Notes: generated from the sequence alone by a model not told the origin. A DNA stretch of 64,000 nt from Aphanomyces cochlioides (GCA_019828595.1 JAHQRK010000002.1:2728001-2792000), one strand, 5' to 3'. Counted from the stretch's first letter, positions 1 to 10,615 are shown. A program made the numbers and translations.

Positions 1-890
1 TGCACTAGGCATGTGACCGCCACGCATGCCAGGACGAGGTTCCTATCGAAGGCATCACGAACAACTTAAAAGCGGCAACTCACAGGATCCTTGGCGTAGA
101 ATCGACTTGGGCCACGAGCATCGATGATTTGGTCTTTCGTGTTCAGCAAACCAAGAACCTACACCACGACGTCAAAGCTGCTCTTGCTCTTAGCGTCAAT
201 GGCCGTACTTGTTGAGCGTTCAAGACAAGATTTGGATGAGCAGTTGCAGTGTACGAAGCACTTGGCGTCGGATCACGTGGAGGACCAGTTTCAATCTCGC
301 GGCCTTCACTCTTCCAGCGAGTGATGCCTCCATTGAGGACGTGGACGTGTTCGTGGCCAAAATACTTGAATGTCCACCAGCAACGCGCAGGACTTTCAAG
401 AATTCAGTGAGTATGAGTTGTGAGGACCATCTACCTGAAGCAATTGAAGCCACCGTACACGACGACCGTCGAATCATTGGAAATACCAAGCGACTTCACG
501 GCGGCGGAAAACTCGTCAGCGGGGGGAAGCATATGCGGCAATTGCGAATGCTTGTCTTTGATCGCTTCGATATCAAAGAAGACAGCTCCTGGCAAGCGTT
601 CCTAGTCAAACGCAGTGAATGATCGAAGGAAGTTGGTGTTACTTGTTCAAATTCAGCGCGTCCATTGCGCGTCTTGTCTAAATACCTATGAAGTTCCAAA
701 TGAGGCGGCGGGAGCCTCCAAAGAATCGTACCAGGAAGCATCCACAAAGTGCACGGCGCGGCCTGACGATTCCAGAGCATGAATCTCACTTCCTGTCACA
801 AGAGGACCCAACTGTGTCGACATGGCACGAACAGAGAAACTTAGTCCAGACTTCTTCAACAAAGGTTGCACGCGGCCAGCCCTCAACATG
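1..890 (-). CDS. rhodanese-type sulfurtransferase (3-mercaptopyruvate/thiosulfate sulfurtransferase), 3' end outside window
   Basis: Two-domain rhodanese that moves sulfane sulfur to cyanide or thiol acceptors. Proposed exons on the minus strand: 890-732, 685-643, 601-435, 392-209, 158-84 and 42 to the edge, with GT-AG introns of 41-50 bases. The spliced protein reads VDASWYLDKTRNGRAEFEQ, then LPGAVFFDIEAIKD, LPHMLPPADEF, GISNDSTVVVYGG, CWWTFKYFGHEHVHVLNGG and DPEPRPGMRGGHMP, all hallmarks of the family. The start at 890 adds a basic, Ser/Leu-rich leader (MLRAGRVQPLLKKSG) that could be a mitochondrial targeting peptide; an in-frame ATG at 823 is the alternative. The catalytic cysteine loop of the second domain lies beyond base 1, so activity cannot be judged. 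Splice sites were placed by eye. Confidence 0.88.
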
Positions 891-1199
891 TCAAGTTGAA
901 TTGTGGCCGATCCCCTGCTCCATAAAGTCCGTCTAATCACCCATTTCAATAAAACCTCTCGATTTGGTCGGATCCCATGGAATGACGACCTCAAGACGAG
1001 CTCAAAATCGTGAAGCTATCGTCAAAGTCCACCTCAGGAACAATATTCATGATCACTTGAACTTGGCCATGAATGTCCGAGGCTTGGAAGATCATGGTCA
1101 AGAATAGATTTTATGTACTCCAAATGAATTGGCGCTCAAATACTGACAGCGCAGGGTTCTGATATGCGCTCTAGACGCTGAAAGAAGGACGATCGTGGG
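891..1199. other. intergenic, 5' flank of sulfurtransferase gene
   Basis: About 300 bases between the sulfurtransferase start and the copia insertion. I see no coding region or clear promoter element here. The 5-bp copia target copy (ctaga) is at 1200-1204. Confidence 0.5.
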
Positions 1200-1635
1200 C
1201 TAGATAGAAGTAATCTGAACAAAAACGGGCTTGCAGAGGAACTGTAGTTGTCGAAGAGGGCGCCAAAAGCAACACAACAATTTAGTAGCAAACGCCCCAA
1301 AAAGGAAGTGGAAACCCAGCTCCAGCTGAACCCAAAAGTTCTCGCTAGCTAACTGCCATGAGGCCGTTAATGCTGATAAAACCACTCCCTGTCCAATAGA
1401 TTAGACACTTACAAAATACTGCAAACACATAGGCTCCGTGTGCTGGTTTTGTCCCAGATATCGCAGTGTCTCTGTTGGCTCACACTTTCCAAATGTCCCT
1501 ACTAGGCCACACCATGTGCAGCTCCGACAAGTCCAAGTTGTGAGCCGCCCGAGCACCAAATATCAGCATGACAATCACAACCCGACGCATGCACCATAGT
1601 AGATAGCTGTGGATTACTTTGTAGAGTTTCAAATA

Positions 1636-3167
1636 CAGTGCACGAAAAAAGTTTAGGGAAAAAGTATTCTCTCGAATGTTTTCTCACCAATCATTAACTC
1701 GCAAATGCCGTCCTGACAATTCAATTGCTCGTGATTGGCTGATTCTGCACATATATTTCGTTCCCGCAAACTCCCAAAGTTGCAGGAGCAATCCCGCCAA
1801 ATCCTGTTTGACAAGGTCGGAGGAGCGAAATAAGTATAGAGAATCGACGCCATACAGCACGTAAAGACAGCAATATCGTAGCAGGCCTTATTCATGTCTT
1901 TCTAGTCTCAATAGCAACCAACTGAAATGCCACGCGGGACTCATCTGACCGAGACAGACCAAGCGATGATCAAGGCTTTACGCATGCACAACATCTCGCC
2001 TCAAGAGATCGCAAAGACGATAAATCGATCGAAGTCTGTTGTCTACAAGTTTCTGGCCAACCCAGAAACCTATGGAACTGCTGTAAGACTCGGCCGGCCT
2101 CCAATTGTGTCTGAAACTGCGAAAAGATACATGATACGATTGCAAGTTGTACAGGTGAGTCGGCAAAAGTCATCAAAAAGGAGTCTGGAACTCCTGTTTG
2201 TGAGCGTCGAGTCCAACAAATCCTACATGAAGCTCCGCACCTCAAGTATACAAAGCGAGTCGCAGCGCCAAAGCTTACACAGGCGCACAAAGACGCACGA
2301 TTGAAGTACGCTGAAGACAACACTGCAAATCCTCCGACCTGGGGTGAAATTATCTGGTCAGATGAAAAGAAATTCAACCTCGACGGCCCCGACGGCTTCA
2401 AGTATTACTGACATGACTTGAGAAAGGAGCCCAACTCGTTCTTCTCCCGCCAAAATGGTGGTGGGAGTGTCATGATTTGGGCTTGTTTCTCGAGTCGTGG
2501 TAAATCTGACTTGGCTTTTCTCCAAGGCAACCAAGATTCTGTTTCGTTCGTCGAAACTCTGCAATCATACTTGTTTCCGTTTGCTCATACTCATCATGGC
2601 GACACGTTTACATTCCAACAAGATGGGGCGTCGATTCACCGTTCCAACTTCACCTTGGCCTTTTTGAACGATATGAATGTGCGCCTTTTCCCGCATCCTG
2701 CACTCTCCCCGGATCTAAATCCGATTGAAAACCTCTGGGCGATATTGGCTCGATCTGTTTATCACAATGGTAAACAGTATCGTACAACGGATGAGCTGGA
2801 ATTGGCTATATCAAAGGCATGGGCGAAAATTCCAATTGAAACACTCCAAACTCTCGTGAAATCAATGCCACGACGTTGCTTTGGTGTCGCACGTGCCAAT
2901 GGTGGATTTACCAAGTACTGATGTAGTTAACATAAGTCAATCGCCTTCGTTTGTCTCGAATTTGTTGGATTCTCTATACTTATTTCGCTATCCATTCCCT
3001 CGACAGTGACGTATCAAGCGTACCTTGACGTTAGACATCGTGTAGACATAGTGTTGTCATAGTTTCCATCGATTCAATGCGATATCTGTTCTCTCATTAC
3101 AGATCTCTTTTTCATCCCAAGCGTTGTGAACATAAATCTTCATTCCCTATACTTTTTTCGCGCACTG
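1636..3167 (+). mobile_element. Tc1/mariner transposon inserted in the copia LTR
   Basis: Inverted ends begin cagtgcacgaaaaaagttt (left) and, on the reverse strand, cagtgcgcgaaaaaagtat (right). Both sides are flanked by TA (1634-1635 and 3168-3169), the target duplication expected of this superfamily. It encodes a DD34E transposase. Because it lies inside an LTR that is otherwise nearly identical to its partner, it inserted after the copia element. Confidence 0.93.
1927..2921 (+). pseudogene. Tc1/mariner DD34E transposase, frameshifted
   Basis: Would cut and rejoin the element at TA sites. The protein starts at the ATG at 1927 with a helix-turn-helix region (about residues 8-45; NISPQEIAKTINRSKSVVY) followed by a GRPP hook. 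The catalytic residues are visible: IIWSDEKKFNLDG, FQQDGASIH and, 34 residues later, SPDLNPIEN. Two lesions break it: a frameshift near 2140 and an in-frame TGA at about 2409-2411 where a Trp codon is expected. The remainder, to the stop at 2921, is readable. Not functional as written. Confidence 0.9.
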
Positions 3168-3176
3168 TACCTCATA

Positions 3177-3186
3177 CCTTCCCTTC
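3177..3186 (-). other. copia polypurine tract
   Basis: On the minus strand, tgaagggaagg lies directly before the first base of the 3' LTR (TATGAGG). This is the expected place and composition for the plus-strand primer of a retrotransposon. Confidence 0.8.
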
Positions 3187-3199
3187 ATCCACAGACTGT

Positions 3200-6100
3200 C
3201 TAATCCAATGGCCAAACACACTTGCACACATCATGGGCCTTGTAGCATTCCATGAGATCTTGAAACTGCTTCGCAGACTCTATATAGCCATTGCAGATCA
3301 CCTTCTCAGTGTCTCGCATTCCAATTTGTTTTACCAAATCTAGGAATTGTTCTTTGGACAAGGCTTTTGTGTTAACGTCAGCCAAATTTCTTTCGGAGGG
3401 GGCCACAAAGGTCCGCAAACCATATTTCTCAACACATTCTCTGACAAATAGATGTCGCACTTCAATGTGCTTTGACCGTTTGTGTTTTCTTGGATGGTTG
3501 CAAAGCCTTTCCGCTCCATGATTATCCATGATTAATGAGGACGGTGAGCTCGCTAAGTAGCATTCCTCCAGTAATTATTCAAGCCAACGGATATCTCGAG
3601 CTGCCGTGCTCGCTGCAACAGTCTCTGCATGGCAAGTGCTTGTTGCACTGACGTCCTGCTTTTCAGACTTAGAGGAAATTGTACAGCCATTAATCCTGGT
3701 AACTTATCCAGTAATTGACTTGCGATCATATTCATTGTTCGCCCAGTCGCTATAGACCCAGGTCTCAATGCAGATGCCATTGTACTTCTTGGCTTCTCGA
3801 ATATCAAAAACTAGACCTTGATCAATAGTTCCAACCAAGTATTTCAACACACGCATGGCCATTTTCCAATGAGCAGCATTGTAATTGCTCAAATGTGTGG
3901 ACAGAACTCGAACAACATTAGTTAAATCAAATCTCGATCCAGTGGTAAGATATTGTAAACAACCAACGAGGCTTCTGTAGGGATAAGCTCGTTTAATGAG
4001 ATCGTCTTGGTCACCAGTACAGAGTGGCACACTCCCTAATGCATGTGGAATTGAGGTAGGACTCATATTCATGTTCCCGAACTTATTGACAATCGCAGTG
4101 ATAAATTTCTTTTGTGAGAATTTCAACAACTTGCCAGGTTCATAGTCGAATTCAATTCCCAAAAGGTATCGTAAGTCACCCATATTTGTGACTTTGAATT
4201 CACTAGTCAGCTTTCTTCCCACATCGTCAGCCTCTTTCTCTTCTCCAAGTAGAAGTAAATCGTCCACATAGATTGTGAGGAAAATTACATCAGGCTCTCC
4301 ATTTTCCTCCACCAATTTTACGTACAATCCATAGTCTTTGGCACATCTTTCAAATCCAATCGACAATAAATATTGGTGCAGCATCGAATTCCATTCTTGA
4401 GGAGCTTGGTGCAGGCCGTATAGACTCTTTTTCAATAGGTACACCTTCTCCTCCATTCCCTCGACGACCCCTCCTTGAGGTTGTTCCATGTAAATATTGT
4501 ACTCAGCAATATCGGCATTGAGAAACGCCGTGACAAAATCATGCTGTCGAAGTTTCACGTATGGCCGCATAGCACAACACAGTCCGTAAAGTTTCAAATC
4601 GAACCACTGGGGCGAAGGTTTCATCAAAGTCTAACCCTTCCACTTGTTCATATCCCTTAATGACAAGTCGTGCTTTGTATCTTAGATTGCCTTCTCGATC
4701 ATGTTTAATCTTGTACACCCATCGGTTGTCAATGACTTTTCGATCTGCTGGTCGATCAACAAGAACCCATGTTCCGTTTTCCATCAATGAATCATATTCA
4801 GCATCCATCGCATGTTCCATTTGTCAATCTCAGTCTCTGGAAATTTCATCATGTCGTCATATGACTTGGGGGTCATATCTTCCAATCCATTAAAATCCTC
4901 CATCATCAGGAAGCAATGGAAGTCTTGAAATCTACTTGGCAACTGTCTAGTGCGTTTCGGTCTTTCGTCTTTGCCTTCATTTTCTATTCGTTGCCATGTC
5001 TTTCTTTCTTCGTCAATATCTTTTTCATGATCATCAAGCGATTTGTCCTTACGCTTTTTGTTTCTCACGCTATGATTGTCGTTTTCATCAGGAGTTGCAC
5101 TAGATCCAGCTTCCGTAAATTCATCATCAACATCTCTCGAAATGCCGCTGCCAAGTGTATTCTGTTCCTCATTCTCTGTTTCATCACTGGCAATAATGTT
5201 TCCATCATCGATCGATGCGTTGGGCTCTACATCAACCATAGATTGTGGAAGTTCTGGAATATCCAATACAGGTAGAGTCACAAAAGGAATTTCAGCTGGA
5301 AGTTCATCTGTAACTTCTCGACTTGCCATCCCAATAAGTTGTTGAACGTACGAGGTCTCAACTGTAGTGTCTTCATAAAATTTGACATTGTTGTATCTGG
5401 ACAAACAACATTTTCCAGTCTCGACACTAAGCATGCGGTAGCCCCGACTCGATCCATCATATCCTATCATAAGACATGGCCTTGACTGGTGTGATAATTT
5501 CCCTTTTCGGTACTTTTTATCCACAAACATCATTCCAACACAGCCAAAGGGTCGCAGATGTTTAATATTGGGCACTTCGCCATAGAGAGCTTCGAATGGT
5601 ATAAGCCCATCAAGAGCTTTTGTCGCAGTCCTATTTTCAGTATACACCACATACTCAATTGCTTCTCCCCACAATTCCTCTGGCATACCAGACGCTGTCA
5701 ATACAGCTCGTGTTTTATCCAGTTACACAAGATTCGTTTTCTCAATCAACGAGATCTCTTGCGGAGAATATGGATGTGCCCACTGCTGCTTGATTCGCTT
5801 TCGTTTTAAAACGGTGGCCAATTGATCATTTCGGAACATTTTATCATCGTCAGACGAGATGACCTTAATGCCTGGTCCAAACTCATGCTCTATGTTATCG
5901 ATCAATTCAAGCAATGCAGACGTTGCTTGCTTCTTCCTTTCAAGCAGTACAATCCATTTAAATCTCGAGCCTTCATCAATAGCCGCAAGATAAGCTGTTT
6001 TCAACGATGGTGTAATAGGGCCATTCAAGAAACCAATATCCACGATAATCTTGTGTAGTGGTTCCGTAGTTCTAGAAGGATTTGTATTCCTGAACGACAT

Positions 6101-6806
6101 CTTTTTCATCTTAGCAGCCACGCAGGACATGCATCCACGATCATCGTCCAAGTCTACCTTTCGTAATTCCATTCCTTTAACACGGCCTTCGCGAAACATA
6201 TTTTTCACGACATTCATATTGGCATGAGCAAGACGGTTGTGCCATTTCCGCAACAAGCTCTTGTTTTCGGCAATTGGCGTAGTGGTATAAAGTGTCTGTG
6301 CAATATTCGCATTCACCACTCTGACTACGTGACGATACATTCCGTTCTTCAGCCAAAAATCCAGTTTAATTTCATCACTAACAAGGCTGCAGCATTGGTT
6401 GTCTGGAGAGTACTGAGCCATCATTCCAAACTTGTCTCTCATCATTGACTGACTGATTAAGTTTACTTTTGCTTCACTGTCAAAATTGCAGACTAGTTGA
6501 ACTTGGCGATACTCATGTTCCAATTCATCAAAGAATGCGAAGGTTGCCACCCCACATCGCTGAGTGCACGTCTTTCAATCAAACCATTTTACACTCGTTT
6601 CATCATTAGAAAACTCGGTGAAGGATGGTAAGTGATTGCAAATGTTAACGTGGCTGGCATTATCCAGGATGAACTCAATTTGTTCTCCTTGTTCATCAAG
6701 ATCTTCGGTAAATAGTACGTCACCAACATAGTTCACATCGTCAGTAGATCTCCTGTTAATATTTGTCTGCCAAGGAGTAGATTTTCCTTTTAGGATTGGC
6801 TTCAAG
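3200..6806 (-). pseudogene. copia pol (protease, integrase, reverse transcriptase, RNase H), multiply broken
   Basis: Read on the minus strand in order: a protease-like stretch (about 6620-6800, FILDNASHVNICN, where copia has D-S/T-G-A); GAG-pre-integrase zinc site (WHNRLAHANMNV and CMSC) and the integrase core near 5730-6100; integrase C-terminal part 5701-5300; reverse transcriptase 4820-3850 with TFAPVVRF, TAFLNADIAEYNIYMEQP and YVDDLLLLG; RNase H 3760-3200 ending DVNTKALSKEQF. In-frame stops: TGA at 6572-6574, TAA at 5721-5723, TAA near 3704-3706 and another TAA near 3553-3555. Frameshifts lie near 4820 and 4550. gag and pol are joined in the -1 frame near 6808. Confidence 0.92.
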
Positions 6807-6807
6807 C

Positions 6808-8163
6808 TTACTTTCTTGTTCTGCCTCTCCTCCTTGAATTTCCAGCCTTAACTTCCGACGTAGCATTCACACTTGACTGTGATTCACCTCCACCGGATGG
6901 ACAGTACATCTGGACATGGCCGAATTCCCCACAGTTGTAGCATTTAACTCGAGATATGTCTTTCTTCTTTCGAACGAATGGTTGCTTAGTAGGTTGTGGA
7001 CGTTGTTTACCAGATCGAAAATGACCAAAAGGTTTCTGCTTCACTCCTTTAGTAAAGTGCACTTGTTCCTGCACATCATCAGGATCCCACGTCTCTCGTT
7101 TATCCTCATACTCTGACTGAAGTGTTGCTGTAAAATCAATCAAAGGTATGTGCTCCAATGCATCTCCAGGAAAGTGTGACGATAAGTTGAGGTACTTTTG
7201 AGTATTTCGTAGTAAAATTTCCCTTTCCTCTCCTTCAGGCAAAGGTCTCCCCATACTTGCAAGATCGTGTTTCGTCTTCGCAAAGTTAATTAACTGTAAG
7301 TAATGATGGATAGTCTCACGATGGAGGTCAAAGTGATATTCAATCAATCGCGCTTTACAATCGAGTTTGTTCATGAAAGGCCGAGTCGCATACTGACGTT
7401 CCAACCATTTGAACTTGTCTGCAACAGTAGCAAGATCACACACTGCCACCTTGTTGCTTTTATCCAGCGATGTAACGAGTAATTCATTTGCCATAGCTTC
7501 TCGTTTCATAAATTCGGCAAATTTTCGAGGCGTTTTTACTCTATCAGGGGCCGTTTGATTCCCACAAAGAATATCCCAAACGCCTTGCCTGTGAGCGACA
7601 GCACGAATATCTTCACGATATGTTGTCCAGTCCACTCCATCGAACGGCATAATCTTGAAAGGATTCGTAAATGCATTTCTTTTTAAACCAGATGTTTCAT
7701 ACTTATCAGTCTCTTCTGGGCTTCCATCATCGCTACATGAAGCATTAACGATATCACTCTCACTGTCTGAACTGGAACTGGATTCATTCTCCATCGAGCT
7801 GCTTGGGTTATACTCGCCAATTGAAAAATCACTGTCATCAGGGTTACTGTCATAATTGCCATCGTCGTGATCGCTGGGTGGTCCACCGCCATTAAGGCGC
7901 TTTGATCTTCTCGGTGGTGGTTGATTTTCAAGTCTTTCAATAGGTCTAGCAGGCGGTTTCTCCTCTATGTCACTGTCATCGTCACCATGGGAAGAATTTC
8001 CTCCAGGTAATTTCTGAAGTTTCGATTGCATTAAACGGTCTTGAAGGAGTTTTTTAAGACCAGCAACATTCAGTTCTGCACCTTTCATAATCTTGCAGAC
8101 TTCTGAACTTTCTTGCTCACTCATTTGTCTAGCCGTATCAGCCTCCATAGCCATGGGAACCAT
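6808..8163 (-). CDS. copia gag polyprotein
   Basis: Open for 451 residues. The N-terminal third is acidic and low in complexity (Ser/Asp/Glu rich, about residues 60-155). Next is a UBN2-type gag region (about 165-370) beginning NPFKIMPFDGVDWTTYRED. A CCHC zinc knuckle CYNCGEFGHVQMYC is near residues 408-421. The tail is basic (RRRGRTRK). The start ATG at 8163 is the first after the primer site that gives the full frame. The following pol frame overlaps in -1, near aagaaagtaagc; either programmed slippage or a one-base loss would fit. Confidence 0.9.
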   Translation of the reverse strand: MVPMAMEADTARQMSEQESSEVCKIMKGAELNVAGLKKLLQDRLMQSKLQKLPGGNSSHGDDDSDIEEKPPARPIERLENQPPPRRSKRLNGGGPPSDHDDGNYDSNPDDSDFSIGEYNPSSSMENESSSSSDSESDIVNASCSDDGSPEETDKYETSGLKRNAFTNPFKIMPFDGVDWTTYREDIRAVAHRQGVWDILCGNQTAPDRVKTPRKFAEFMKREAMANELLVTSLDKSNKVAVCDLATVADKFKWLERQYATRPFMNKLDCKARLIEYHFDLHRETIHHYLQLINFAKTKHDLASMGRPLPEGEEREILLRNTQKYLNLSSHFPGDALEHIPLIDFTATLQSEYEDKRETWDPDDVQEQVHFTKGVKQKPFGHFRSGKQRPQPTKQPFVRKKKDISRVKCYNCGEFGHVQMYCPSGGGESQSSVNATSEVKAGNSRRRGRTRK

Positions 8164-8332
8164 GCTGGCAGTATCAGATTATTAAAAATTATCAGTAGGT
8201 AAGCTGCTGCGAGTAGGTTCTTCCACCAAACAACGACTTCTCGTGGGCACTGGTCGATCGCCTAAAATCTCACTCGGTTGAACGGATAAGTTCGTTTCCT
8301 TAGCCTTCAACATAACATCAATAGTTCTAGTA

Positions 8333-8350
8333 GCCGTTGGGCTCATAACC
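8333..8350 (-). other. copia primer-binding site for a half tRNA-Met
   Basis: Directly inside the 5' LTR the plus strand reads gccgttgggctcataacc. That is the sense sequence of a tRNA-Met anticodon arm: stem ttggg, loop ctcataa, then the start of the 3' stem. The site therefore pairs with a tRNA cut in or just after the anticodon loop, not with a tRNA 3' end. Drosophila copia and yeast Ty5 are known to use such half tRNAs; the match here is read from the sequence, the mechanism is inferred. Confidence 0.8.
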
Positions 8351-8788
8351 TAGAAGTAATCTCAACAAAAACGGGCTTGCAGAGGAACTGTAGTTGTCGA
8401 AGAGGGCGCCAAAAGCAACACAACAATTTAGTAGCAAACGCCCCAAAAAGGAAGTGGAAACCCAGCTCCAGCTGAACCCAAAAGTTCTCGCTAGCTAACT
8501 GCCATGAGGCCGTTAATGCTGATAAAACCACTCCCTGTCCAATAGATTAGACACTTACAAAATACTGCAAACACATAGGCTCCGTGTGCTGGTTTTGTCC
8601 CAGATATCGCAGTGTCTCTGTTGGCTCACACTTTCCAAATGTCCCTACTAGGCCACACCATGTGCAGCTCCGACAAGTCCAAGTTGTGAGCCGCCCGAGC
8701 ACCAAATATCAGCATGACAATCACAACCCGACGCATGCACCATAGTAGATAGCTGTGGATTACTTTGTAGAGTTTCAAATACCTCATA
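8351..8788 (-). repeat. copia 5' LTR
   Basis: 438 bases, tagaagtaat to acctcata on the plus strand. Flanked inside by the primer site and outside by the ctaga target copy. It should contain the element promoter; I could not place a TATA box with confidence. Confidence 0.93.
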
Positions 8789-8793
8789 CTAGA

Positions 8794-9160
8794 TTGATTG
8801 CTCTCGATGAGATCATCTCGTTTCCCATCCGTGTGTCTCTCCGAGCTCAAAAACATAAAAGAGTTACAGCTGTACACCATGCTTGAGTCAGTAGACGCAT
8901 CTAGATGACGTATATACGATTTCCCCTCGTATCTTTAACTTCATCACGCCTCATCGACCTCAGCTATCGAAGCAAGGGTTTCTTGGCACATGTCGACTCT
9001 CCGCGATCTTTGATGGAGATTCTCCACAATAAGAAATCCAGGTCATCCGGATAATTCCATTGACCAACATTCCCACAAAGGAATGCCCTAAGCAATCCGG
9101 ATAATGATCCACATATCATCCGGATAAACGTTCCTTTCGCGGAAAAGTCGGCCGACGGAT
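8794..9160 (+). promoter_or_regulatory. 5' flank of CAP gene with three ATCCGGATAA boxes
   Basis: The 8-bp palindrome ATCCGGAT followed by AA occurs at 9045-9054, 9095-9104 and 9118-9127, the nearest 34 bases before the start codon. The same palindrome lies in front of the GNPTAB-like gene at 36867. No other gene is seen in this gap. A regulatory role is inferred from position and repetition only. Confidence 0.45.
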
Positions 9161-10494
9161 ATGGGAAGTGCGGCATCTTCAGGTGGCGATGTGATAGCGA
9201 CGACGGACGACGCGACGCTGATCAATATCTTGAAAGAAGTATGGAATTTACACCTTTATATCACTGAGAGCTGGAAATAGGCCATGAAAAAAGATCCAAG
9301 TCGCATTGATCGATTGATTTCATTGGCAAGACAAGCTCTCAAAGACGATCAAGCTACCACTTCTGCTGCTACTTCGGCGACGACAGCAGCTCCCAAGGAG
9401 AACAAACCCAGCAATAATACCAGTGAAGTCAAAGAAGGAACGCTGTCCGAGGAGGAATTTGCTGCTGCGATTACAACTGAAATCAACGCCGTCAGGACGA
9501 ATCCTCATTCGTACATTCCATATTGTGAAGCAATGCTGCAGCAATTCAGCGGCAACATCTTGACCATCCCAACTGAAGGCATTCGTCTTCAAACGGAAGA
9601 AGGGCCCGCGGCGGTTTGCTCAATCGCAACTGTGGTTTTGATTCACCATTGTTCTAGGTCCAAGATTGCATCGCGTTTTTGAAGTCCCAAGCTCCTGTCG
9701 ACTATTTAGTACTTGAGGCCAACATGTCGAAAGCTGCCATCGACCATGCTCTTGATCTGGGCAACAATGGTGCCGTGAGTCACACTGGAAGCGGTGAGCG
9801 TTTTCCATGGCCCAGTTCATATTAATGGTGTTACCGTGGATAGATGGAAGTACGATGGTAGCTCGATTGGAAAAATACGGCGAGTGGAGGGGCTCTATCG
9901 GCGGTATTTTCATATCCTTGATTCAATCATGACAAACGACTGCTGTAGAGCTTCTTGCCTTTGGTCTATCGCAGCCTCGCAACGTCGTTCTACAATTACT
10001 TATTGATGACGGTGTTCCAACACGTGGCGATCGTCTCAGCTTGATGGACAACAAATTCAAAAGCATCGGTATTGGCTTCAGCCCGCACAAGTTTCAAAAG
10101 CATGTTTGTGTTTTGGACTTTGCAGGCGGCTTTGGACCGTTGGGTACGTCCATCACGCATGCAGACGCTCTAACTCATGTGCGGCATAGTGGAGAAGTTG
10201 AAAACACCCAAGGTGGCGACAGCCAAGGGCGAAATCACGCCGGACATTCAGCTCATTCTGCAAAGCATTCCCTTTGACGAGCTCAAGATCGAAGTCCGTG
10301 AAGTTTTGACAAACCATCCAAACAAATCGGTGCTTCTCAACTACAAGCCTGGCTCGGCACGTCAAACTTGTTCATGTTTGGTCTCATGTGGTGTCTTGTA
10401 GATTGAATTGACGGTCACAAACCCTGACGGCTCCAGCCAGATCAAGTCGGGCACATGGGGCGTTGTCGATCCGGCTGAACCAAAGAGCCCTTAG
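9161..10494 (+). CDS. CAP/SCP-domain protein, seven exons
   Basis: Exons 9161-9238, 9281-9613, 9658-9793, 9844-9903, 9949-10143, 10190-10356 and 10402-10494 give a 353-residue protein with no internal stop. After a low-complexity Ala/Thr/Asn stretch (about residues 45-75) comes a CAP domain: EINAVRTNPHSYIPYCEAML, then SHTGSDGSTMVARLEKYGEWRGSIGE, VVLQLLIDDGVPTRGDR and the terminal HVCVLDFAGGFGP. A beta-rich tail follows (VLLNYKPGS, IELTVTNPDGS). CAP proteins are usually secreted; the model has no clear signal peptide, so it is cytosolic or starts elsewhere. Introns are 42-50 bases. Intron 6 (10357-10401) needs a GC donor (TCG|gcacgt). Function of this family in oomycetes is not settled. Confidence 0.88.
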
Positions 10495-10615
10495 CTATGA
10501 GCAAAGGGATGTAACAACTGGAATTGGAAGTTTGTACAGGGATTGCATTAAATACTCTATAAGTGGACGCCCACAGAACTCACGACACATACGAGATGGA
10601 GTAGACGGAAGTGGC

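Larger units (their letters stand above)
1205..3176 (-). repeat. copia 3' LTR, split by a Tc1/mariner insertion
   Basis: Bases 1205-1635 match 8351-8781. The last seven LTR bases (cctcata) are found at 3170-3176, after the mariner element at 1636-3167 and its duplicated TA. Removing the insertion and one TA restores an LTR of 438 bases, the same length as the right copy. Confidence 0.93.
1205..8788 (-). mobile_element. Ty1/copia LTR retrotransposon, minus orientation, with nested Tc1/mariner
   Basis: LTRs lie at 1205-1635 plus 3170-3176 (left, the 3' LTR) and 8351-8788 (right, the 5' LTR). Target duplication ctaga is at 1200-1204 and 8789-8793. Reading on the minus strand the order is 5' LTR, primer site, gag with a CCHC knuckle, protease, integrase, reverse transcriptase, RNase H, polypurine tract, 3' LTR; integrase before reverse transcriptase defines copia. 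The LTR ends are TATGAGG and CTTCTA instead of TG and CA. The two LTRs differ at one base by eye (G at 1217 versus C at 8363), so the insertion is young, yet pol carries several stops and frameshifts. Confidence 0.95.

Noticed and set aside
8328..8350. tRNA-Met-like sequence as a tRNA gene
   Set aside because: Only an anticodon 5' half arm is present, no acceptor, D or T arms, and it touches the LTR. It is the retrotransposon primer site.
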